Shown here piece by piece: positions 5,685 to 10,286 of a DNA stretch of 10,286 nucleotides (positions are counted from its first letter, which is position 1; each line of letters opens with the position of its first letter). A program made the translations under genes and the position numbers. The notes under the pieces were generated by a model that saw only the letters and a list, made by a program, of their open reading frames with translations, ran no database searches and had not been told where the DNA came from. Origin of the DNA: Desulfobacteraceae bacterium (GTDB taxonomy: Bacteria > Desulfobacterota > Desulfobacteria > Desulfobacterales > Desulfobacteraceae); the NCBI GenBank assembly GCA_030638935.1, contig DAOWDR010000503.1:1-10286 (forward strand). Direction: 5' to 3'.

Positions 5685-6524
5685 TTAATATGTAAGAACG
5701 GATCCGCCGTCAAAAAGAAGATCCCCGCCAACCAGGTAGGTGGCATGTCGTGAAAATCCAAAGATGATCATGTTGGCCACCTCAATGGGGGTCATCATCT
5801 CTTTGATTCTGGATTTGCCCAGCATGACATTTTCAATGACTTCATCCCGGGTGATCCCCCTTTGTTTTGCCTGGTCTGCAATCTGGTTCAGGGCCAGCCG
5901 GGTTTGCACAAATCCAGTACTCACGGTAAAAGACCTGATACTGCCGTTTCCTTCGGCAGAGATCGACTGGCTCAACCCCCTGAGTCCGAATTTTGTCAGA
6001 TTATAGACAGGTTTGTTTTTTGTGCAGATATGGCCGTGGATAGAAGACATGTTGGCAATGACACCTAACTTGTCATTGCTGTTTTTCATATGGGGAATCA
6101 CAAGTTTGGACAAAAGGAAGGGCGCTCTGAGCATGAGGCGCTGCATGAGATCATAGGTTTCCATGGGAAAGTTCTCAACGCTGTCAATATGCTGAATCCC
6201 TGCTATATTGGCCATGTATTTTATCTGGCCAAGGGTTGCGGCCCTGGCCACTGCCTTTGCCACAGCATCATCGTCACAGAGGTCTGTCCGGATAAAAACC
6301 ATTCTCCCTCCGTGGGATTCAACAGCCCTGCAGGTTTTTTGTCCCTCTTTTTCATTGATGTCAAGTCCTGCAACCATGAGTTTGTTTTTGGCGGCCGCAA
6401 TGGCGGTTGCCCGTCCAATGCCGCTTCCGGCTCCCGTGATGATGCAGACGTTCTCTGGATTGAAATTCTTATCTTTAATGGTAAGAATTTCATAGGCTAA
6501 AATTTCAGGTTCCCGGATTTCCAT
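5685..6524 (-). CDS. Short-chain dehydrogenase/reductase, 3-hydroxybutyrate dehydrogenase-like
   Basis: This is a cytoplasmic NAD(P)-dependent oxidoreductase of 279 residues. The Rossmann motif TGAGSGIG is at 30-37 and an acidic D55 (GLDINEKEG) favours NAD(H). The NAG-type motif reads NIAG at 106-109, the catalytic Ser161 lies in MSSIHG and the YxxxK pair is Y174/K178. The C terminus has LFDGGS. AGIQH and RAPFLLS resemble D-3-hydroxybutyrate dehydrogenases (BdhA), which interconvert 3-hydroxybutyrate and acetoacetate; the exact substrate is not provable here. About 25 extra residues precede the nucleotide-binding fold. The ATG at 6524 has a strong AAAGGAG 5 bases upstream. A TTG at 6563 would give 13 more residues but lacks such a site. 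It is divergent from the sigma-54 activator at 6819, a common arrangement for regulator and target, and ends 13 bases from the thiC remnant. Confidence 0.88.
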   Translation of the reverse strand: MEIREPEILAYEILTIKDKNFNPENVCIITGAGSGIGRATAIAAAKNKLMVAGLDINEKEGQKTCRAVESHGGRMVFIRTDLCDDDAVAKAVARAATLGQIKYMANIAGIQHIDSVENFPMETYDLMQRLMLRAPFLLSKLVIPHMKNSNDKLGVIANMSSIHGHICTKNKPVYNLTKFGLRGLSQSISAEGNGSIRSFTVSTGFVQTRLALNQIADQAKQRGITRDEVIENVMLGKSRIKEMMTPIEVANMIIFGFSRHATYLVGGDLLFDGGSVLTY

Positions 6525-6590
6525 GTCTCTCCTTTCAGGTTTTGCCACATTATCCTGGCTCAATGACCTGGCTTTTCAATGGTGGATAGT

Positions 6591-6605
6591 CCAAATCCTC
6601 TGCCA
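6591..6605 (-). promoter_or_regulatory. Weak candidate sigma-54 (-24/-12) site facing the SDR gene
   Basis: On the minus strand, TGGCAGAGGATTTGG has TGGCA at the -24 position and GG exactly 10 bases later, where GC is expected at -12. It lies about 65-80 bases upstream of the SDR ATG. The -12 mismatch makes it a marginal site. I list it because the divergent neighbour is a sigma-54 activator. Confidence 0.25.
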
Positions 6606-6644
6606 GTTGATACGGGTTCTATTTGCTCTGCTGAATTAATTTAT

Positions 6645-6659
6645 AAAGTTAGCAACTTT
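6645..6659. repeat. Inverted repeat in the SDR/activator intergenic region
   Basis: AAAGTT-AGC-AACTTT is a perfect 6-base dyad with a 3-base centre. It lies 40-55 bases upstream of the candidate -24/-12 site of the SDR, within the range used by activator-binding sites of sigma-54 promoters. It could equally be a small RNA hairpin. The 255-300 bases between the two genes hold no coding sequence that I can see. Confidence 0.35.
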
Positions 6660-6729
6660 CAGGCCGTAAATGAGGTTCAGAAAATATTTATATATAACCT
6701 TCTATAATTTAAAGATCTTATCTTTTTTC

Positions 6730-6758
6730 TCGACTTTTGGCGGGAAACAAAATATAGG
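6730..6758 (+). promoter_or_regulatory. Candidate sigma-70 promoter for the sigma-54 activator gene
   Basis: TCGACT (6730-6735) and TATAGG (6753-6758) are 17 bases apart and about 60 bases upstream of the ATG at 6819. Each box matches consensus at 4 of 6 positions, so this is a weak call. The surrounding sequence is AT-rich, and another TATAAT at 6703-6708 lacks a well-spaced -35. Confidence 0.25.
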
Positions 6759-6778
6759 GAATAGAGCGTAGTATAAAT

Positions 6779-6790
6779 TCTACATGTAGA
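6779..6790. repeat. 12-base perfect palindrome, possible operator before the activator gene
   Basis: TCTACATGTAGA is a perfect 12-base palindrome ending 28 bases before the ATG at 6819. It is flanked by imperfectly symmetric arms (GTATAAAT on the left, ATTTGATAC on the right). Placed downstream of the candidate promoter, it could be an autoregulatory operator. No binding protein can be named from sequence. Confidence 0.4.
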
Positions 6791-6818
6791 CTATTTGATA
6801 CATTTTGGCGGAGATTAA

Positions 6819-8225
6819 ATGACAATGAATGAATCTGAAAGGCCCAGGCAGGAGATTTTAAAAGAGCTGGAAATGTATCAATTTATCTTTAACAGCATCA
6901 ACCATGGGGCCACTGTAATTGATCCCCAGGGCCGGATCACTCATTTGAACGAACCCTATGGTCGGTTTCTGGGAATTGACCCTGGAGAACAGATCGGCAA
7001 ACATTGTACTCAGGTTTTTGAAAATACCCGGATGCATCTGGTGGCCCGCACGGGAAAGCCGGAGATCAACAAGTCCCAGCGTATCAACCAGACCGACATG
7101 GTGGTCCAGCGTATCCCCATAAAAAAAGACGGAAAAGTGATTGCAGTATATGGCCAGGTGGTTTTTAGGGATATCTCCGAAGTCCGGGCCCTGGCTGAAA
7201 AACTTTCTTTGCTGGAATCAAAGGTAAAAGTCTATGAAAAGGAATTGTTTGATTTAAGATCCACCCGGTACACCTGTGACAGTATTATCGGAAAAAGTCG
7301 GGAAATCCAATATCTGAAACACCAGGCCGGGCAGGCCGCCTCCAATGATTCCACGGTCATGATCACCGGTGACAGCGGTACGGGTAAGGAACTTTTTGCC
7401 CAGGCCATCCACCATGGAAGCAAAAGAAGTCTTCACCCCTTTATCCGGATCAATTGCGCTGCCATCCCAAAGGACTTGCTGGAATCGGAATTGTTCGGGT
7501 ATGAGGAGGGAGCCTTTACCGGGGCAAAGGCCAGGGGAAAGCCTGGGAAATTCGAATTGGCGGACAAGGGTACTGTTTTTTTGGATGAACTAGGGGATTT
7601 GCCCCTGGAGATGCAGCCTAAATTGCTCCGTGTTCTGGAAGAAAAGGAATTTGAAAGAGTCGGGGGAACCCGGATCATCCGGTCTGATTTCAGGGTGATC
7701 TGTGCCACAAACCAGAATCTTGAGGCCCTGATTGAAAAGCAAAGATTTCGCAAGGATCTGTTTTATCGACTCAATGTGATCCCCATTGAGATTCCCCCCC
7801 TAAGGGAGCGGCGGGATGATATTCTCCCCATTGCCAGGCACTTGATCCGGAAAATGACCCGGGAAGCTGATCTCTCGGAAATGAAAATTGAAAAAATGGC
7901 TGAACAGGAGCTGATCAATCATGATTGGCCGGGGAATGTCAGAGAATTGTCCAATGTGCTGGAACGGGCCATGTACGCATCGGAAAACAATATGATTTAC
8001 AAAGGGGATCTGCCGTTTTCCATGGCTTTTTCAGGTAAAAAGGCATTGGAACCCACCCGGGCCAGCCTGAAAAATGCCCGGAATCAGGCCCAGATCAAGG
8101 CCATTTACCAGGCCCTTGCCAAAACCGGATACAATAAGGTCAAAGCAGCCAGGCTTCTGGGTATTCACAGAACCCTGCTCTATAAAAAAATGAAGGAATA
8201 CAATATCGGGTTGAAACCGGAATGA
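6819..8225 (+). CDS. Sigma-54-dependent transcriptional activator, PAS-AAA+-Fis HTH
   Basis: This 468-residue cytoplasmic enhancer-binding protein would hydrolyse ATP to open sigma-54 RNA polymerase promoters. Domains in order are a PAS sensor (about 20-120), a short coiled linker (about 121-150), an AAA+ module (about 155-390) and a Fis-type helix-turn-helix (about 425-465). AAA+ motifs are Walker A GDSGTGKE at 184-191, the sigma-54-contacting GAFTGA at 231-236, Walker B VFLDE at 252-256, sensor I at ATNQN (296-300) and sensor II at WPGNVREL (370-377). The HTH segment reads YNKVKAARLLGIHRTLLYKK. There is no receiver domain, so the signal is probably sensed by the PAS domain, perhaps a small ligand. 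The ATG at 6819 has GGAG 6 bases upstream. It is divergent from the SDR gene, its most likely local target. All key residues are present. Confidence 0.95.
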   Translation: MTMNESERPRQEILKELEMYQFIFNSINHGATVIDPQGRITHLNEPYGRFLGIDPGEQIGKHCTQVFENTRMHLVARTGKPEINKSQRINQTDMVVQRIPIKKDGKVIAVYGQVVFRDISEVRALAEKLSLLESKVKVYEKELFDLRSTRYTCDSIIGKSREIQYLKHQAGQAASNDSTVMITGDSGTGKELFAQAIHHGSKRSLHPFIRINCAAIPKDLLESELFGYEEGAFTGAKARGKPGKFELADKGTVFLDELGDLPLEMQPKLLRVLEEKEFERVGGTRIIRSDFRVICATNQNLEALIEKQRFRKDLFYRLNVIPIEIPPLRERRDDILPIARHLIRKMTREADLSEMKIEKMAEQELINHDWPGNVRELSNVLERAMYASENNMIYKGDLPFSMAFSGKKALEPTRASLKNARNQAQIKAIYQALAKTGYNKVKAARLLGIHRTLLYKKMKEYNIGLKPE

Positions 8226-8229
8226 TCAA

Positions 8230-8261
8230 TTCCCTGCCGGCAAATAGTTCCCGGCAGGGAA
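8230..8261. terminator. Strong hairpin after the activator gene, likely (bidirectional) terminator
   Basis: TTCCCTGCCGG (8230-8240) and CCGGCAGGGAA (8251-8261) form an 11-pair stem with a 10-base loop. It begins 5 bases after the activator stop and lies 12 bases past the stop of the convergent zinc-ribbon gene. Neither strand has a real T-run after the stem, so it may end transcription poorly alone or mainly protect mRNA 3' ends. Confidence 0.55.
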
Positions 8262-8273
8262 GAACGAAAAGGG

Positions 8274-8456
8274 TTATCCTGCTTCATAGGTGCAGGATGT
8301 AAAATCAATTTCTTCTCCGCATTTGCTGCATTTGTGTATTTTTTCAAATTCATCGGAGAAAATTTCCTTTGGTTCATCACATTTTGGGCATTTACAGGTG
8401 AAGGATTTTAAATCTTTAAAATTTTCAAAACCCGGGCAATGTTGAGGTGTACTCAT
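8274..8456 (-). CDS. Small zinc-ribbon protein of unknown function
   Basis: This 60-residue protein has seven cysteines. C23-x2-C26 and C43-x2-C46 form a classic four-Cys zinc-ribbon (or rubredoxin-like) site, with 16 residues between the pairs. C7, C21 and C55 are additional. There is no signal peptide or membrane segment. The middle is rich in charged residues (KEIFSDEFEKIHK). The ATG at 8456 has AAGGAG 7 bases upstream, which supports a real gene. I do not recognise a specific family. It could be a metal-binding accessory protein, a small redox protein or a nucleic-acid-binding ribbon. An intrinsic terminator lies 33-54 bases upstream, so it is either expressed from a very close promoter or depends on read-through from the minus-strand operon at 8628-10286. 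Confidence 0.82.
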   Translation of the reverse strand: MSTPQHCPGFENFKDLKSFTCKCPKCDEPKEIFSDEFEKIHKCSKCGEEIDFTSCTYEAG

Positions 8457-8485
8457 GACTATCTCCTTATTGTTAATTAGGTATA

Positions 8486-8510
8486 AACAAAAAACCGAAA
8501 TAATCGGTTT
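8486..8510 (-). terminator. Intrinsic terminator upstream of the zinc-ribbon gene
   Basis: On the minus strand, AAACCGA (8510-8504) and TCGGTTT (8498-8492) form a 7-pair stem with a 5-base loop, followed by TTTGTTTAT. It can end the AOR-oxidoreductase transcript, whose last stop is 118 bases upstream at 8628. It may also act as an attenuator in the leader of the zinc-ribbon gene. On the plus strand no T-run follows. Confidence 0.65.
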
Positions 8511-8627
8511 CTAACAATTGGTATTAGCTGAGCCGGCGAAAAAGGGGGAGGCAAATTTGATTTTCCCTATGTTCATATCTATCAAATCCGTGGCTATTGT
8601 CAATATATGGATTCTTTTTTTAAAAGT

Positions 8628-9620
8628 TTATTTCATGTCCACCAGGGTTCTTCCCCGCAGCTGTCCTTTGAGTATCTTTTCAATGCTGGGGCCAAGGTTT
8701 TCAAGGTTAACCCGGGTGGACATGCTTTCCAGCATATCTGGTTTCCAGTCCGATGAGAGGTGCTCCCAGAGTGTTTGGCGCAATGGCATGGGACAATGCT
8801 GGGAGTCAATACCGATTAATGAGACCCCCCTTAAAATAAAGGGAAAGACATTGATGGGCAGGTCCGGGGAGGCCACATTCCCGCAGCAGGTAACAATCCC
8901 TAAGGAATCAGTGGATTTAATGGCCGTGGCCAGTATGTCGCCGCCCACCGTATCAATGACTCCTGACCATCTTGGTTTAAGAATGGGGGGACCGGTTTTT
9001 TCAAGAAAAGTGTCCCGTCCAATGATTTTTTTTACCCCAAGGCCTTCCAAGAAACCGGTATCGGGCTTGCCTGAAACCGCATCCACCGCATATCCCAGTT
9101 TTGCAAGGATGGCGCAGGCAAGGGAACCCACTCCTCCTGTGGCTCCTGTTACAAGAACGGATCCCTGGTCAGGCTTTACCCCTGAAATCAGTCGTTCAAC
9201 AGACATGGCAGCGGTAAATCCGGCAGTACCAAGGATCATGCTTTGTTCCAAACTGAGACCCTTGGGCAGGGGCACCACCCATCCGGCAGGGACACTAATA
9301 TACTGGCCAAAACCACCAGCGGTATTCATGCCCAGATCATAGGAGGTCACAATGACGGAATCACCTTTTTTAAACCCCTTAACCTGGCTTTGCTCCACAA
9401 TGCCTGCCGCATCAATGCCAGGGGTGTGGGGGTATTGCCGGGTCACACCCTTGTTGCCCGAGGCAGACAAAGCATCTTTATAGTTCAGGGAAGAATGATT
9501 TACCCGGATGAGGACCTCCCCAGGGGGCAGGTCCTTGGTGCTCATTTCTTTAACGGCTTGGGAAAAGGTCTTGTCACGGGTTTCTTCTACGATAAAGGCA
9601 TTATATCTTATGTTTTCCAT
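8628..9620 (-). CDS. YhdH/AcuI-type NADPH-dependent medium-chain oxidoreductase (acryloyl-CoA reductase-like)
   Basis: This 330-residue zinc-independent medium-chain dehydrogenase belongs to the group that includes E. coli YhdH and AcuI, which reduce acryloyl-CoA to propionyl-CoA with NADPH. The N-terminal GroES-like part has SLNYKDAL at 44-51 and GNKGVTRQYPHTPGIDAAG at 55-73, both very typical of this group. The Rossmann segment VTGATGGVG is at 157-165. SGK at 183-185 fits recognition of the NADPH 2'-phosphate. VIDTVGG at 221-227 is also conserved. The structural and catalytic zinc cysteines of alcohol dehydrogenases are absent. I start it at the ATG at 9620 because GGAGG lies 5 bases upstream. 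Earlier in-frame starts would enter the AOR gene or lose this site. It follows the AOR stop by 16 bases, so the two are probably co-transcribed. The subfamily is confident; the substrate is inferred. Confidence 0.9.
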   Translation of the reverse strand: MENIRYNAFIVEETRDKTFSQAVKEMSTKDLPPGEVLIRVNHSSLNYKDALSASGNKGVTRQYPHTPGIDAAGIVEQSQVKGFKKGDSVIVTSYDLGMNTAGGFGQYISVPAGWVVPLPKGLSLEQSMILGTAGFTAAMSVERLISGVKPDQGSVLVTGATGGVGSLACAILAKLGYAVDAVSGKPDTGFLEGLGVKKIIGRDTFLEKTGPPILKPRWSGVIDTVGGDILATAIKSTDSLGIVTCCGNVASPDLPINVFPFILRGVSLIGIDSQHCPMPLRQTLWEHLSSDWKPDMLESMSTRVNLENLGPSIEKILKGQLRGRTLVDMK

Positions 9621-9636
9621 TATATCCTCCATTTTT

Positions 9637-10286
9637 TTATATGGTCCACTCAAGGCCCAGTTCCCTTAATCTGCCCTCTTTTGGGTTGCCGGTTTCAGCA
9701 TCCCAGCCCAGGAATTCGTAGTATTGACTCTTCATTTCAGACCATGCCCCGGCGTCAACGCAAAGGCCCTTTGCAGGCCCGTCTGGAAGTTCTTCAAACA
9801 AGCGCTGGGGAAGTGTGTCATCTGCTGCGGTAAAGCCCTGCCTTGCATTAATCTGGCGTAGCATGGTGATCCTTCTTTCTCCCACCTTCATGAGTTCGAA
9901 CATGGTACAGTCCCAACCGGTTGCAGCTTTTAACAGATCCTCAAGGTCTCTATAGGTGAAGAGGCTGCCGCATCCCCATATGAACATGCAAAGACTTAGG
10001 ATGTCCAGAAGGCTGTAATAGTATTGGGAGTAAACGGTCATTCTTACCTTGTTCAGATCTGAACAGGAGGGGGGTCCTTGTCCCAGAATGCCAAGTCCTT
10101 TGGATATGTCCGCCTGGCTTGACAAAAGCCAGTCATGCTCGTTGGACAAGTGCTCCGTCTTGATCGCCGACAAGCCATACATCAGCCCAGCGCTGACATT
10201 TACATGGGCCACGTGTACGTCCGAAACCCTGTTTTTCACATAGATGCTAAAGGGTGCTGTTGTTTTTACCAGTTTTTCATCTGTTG
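9637..10286 (-). CDS. Aldehyde:ferredoxin oxidoreductase (AOR family), C-terminal part, 5' end outside window
   Basis: AOR-family enzymes use a tungsten (or molybdenum) bis-pterin and an Fe4S4 cluster to oxidise aldehydes to acids with ferredoxin. The frame is open to the right edge; 215 residues of an expected 600 or so are visible. Two regions identify the family. One is LLDILSLCMF, which fits the D-x4-C (DxxGLC-like) motif holding the fourth cluster cysteine; the codon of that Cys is at 9988-9990. The other is the C-terminal signature, including NARQGFTAADDTLPQRLFEE, LPDGPAKG and YYEFLGWD. The GTG at 10239 is not a start, because coding continues upstream of it (FSIYVKNRV). The N-terminal cluster cysteines and pterin-binding residues cannot be assessed. 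It lies 16 bases upstream of the NADPH oxidoreductase gene. The aldehyde substrate is unknown. Confidence 0.88.
   Translation of the reverse strand, partial: TDEKLVKTTAPFSIYVKNRVSDVHVAHVNVSAGLMYGLSAIKTEHLSNEHDWLLSSQADISKGLGILGQGPPSCSDLNKVRMTVYSQYYYSLLDILSLCMFIWGCGSLFTYRDLEDLLKAATGWDCTMFELMKVGERRITMLRQINARQGFTAADDTLPQRLFEELPDGPAKGLCVDAGAWSEMKSQYYEFLGWDAETGNPKEGRLRELGLEWTI

Noticed and set aside
6525..6563. TTG start for the SDR adding 13 residues
   Set aside because: The ATG at 6524 has a strong AAAGGAG 5 bases upstream, while the TTG has no ribosome site.
6700..6710. TATAAT at 6703-6708 as -10 of the activator promoter
   Set aside because: No acceptable -35 is found 16-18 bases upstream; the nearest TTCAGA is 21 bases away.
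8518..9342. 274-codon plus-strand open frame opposite the NADPH oxidoreductase
   Set aside because: It mirrors the coding bias of the conserved minus-strand gene; its translation shows no domain and its start lacks a ribosome site.
1..10286. Mobile elements, CRISPR arrays, tRNA/rRNA genes, phage or defence genes
   Set aside because: No transposase or integrase motif, long terminal inverted repeat, spaced direct-repeat array or RNA-gene signature was seen on either strand.

Overview
The window looks like a chromosomal segment of a strictly anaerobic, probably sulfate-reducing member of the Desulfobacterota (Desulfobacterales-like). This is an inference. It rests on an oxygen-sensitive short ThiC-family radical SAM enzyme next to cobT, the C-terminal part of a tungsten-type aldehyde:ferredoxin oxidoreductase, a PAS/sigma-54 activator, multi-domain second-messenger enzymes and a medium GC content judged by eye. 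I see no transposase, integrase, tRNA, rRNA or CRISPR array. Genes cover most of the window and are arranged in short, often divergent or convergent units.

Left part (1-2500, minus strand): a cobalamin riboswitch with an intrinsic-terminator expression platform precedes a ThiC paralogue and cobT, which runs off the left edge. The two genes are 3 bases apart. A ThiC-like enzyme tied to cobT and controlled by B12 rather than thiamin fits BzaF, the 5-hydroxybenzimidazole synthase. BzaF makes a cobamide lower ligand from aminoimidazole ribotide, and CobT activates it.

Middle part (2500-5700): a plus-strand membrane class III nucleotide cyclase with a HAMP linker converges on a minus-strand HD-GYP protein, with only 12 bases between their stop codons. 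Divergent from the HD-GYP gene is a good sigma-70 promoter followed by an apparently intact TPP riboswitch. The riboswitch leads into a wrecked thiC. That copy has lost its N-terminal half and an internal block of about 80 codons, and it carries two frameshifts. The window therefore holds two ThiC-family loci under different vitamin riboswitches, the B12-controlled one intact and the thiamin-controlled one dead.

Right part (5700-10286): a 3-hydroxybutyrate-dehydrogenase-like SDR (minus) is divergent from a PAS-AAA+-Fis sigma-54 activator (plus). The intergenic region between them has inverted repeats and a weak -24/-12-like site facing the SDR. Next come a strong hairpin, a 60-residue zinc-ribbon protein (minus) with an intrinsic terminator just upstream, and an apparent operon (minus) of an AOR C-terminal part, open at the right edge, and a YhdH/AcuI-type NADPH oxidoreductase.
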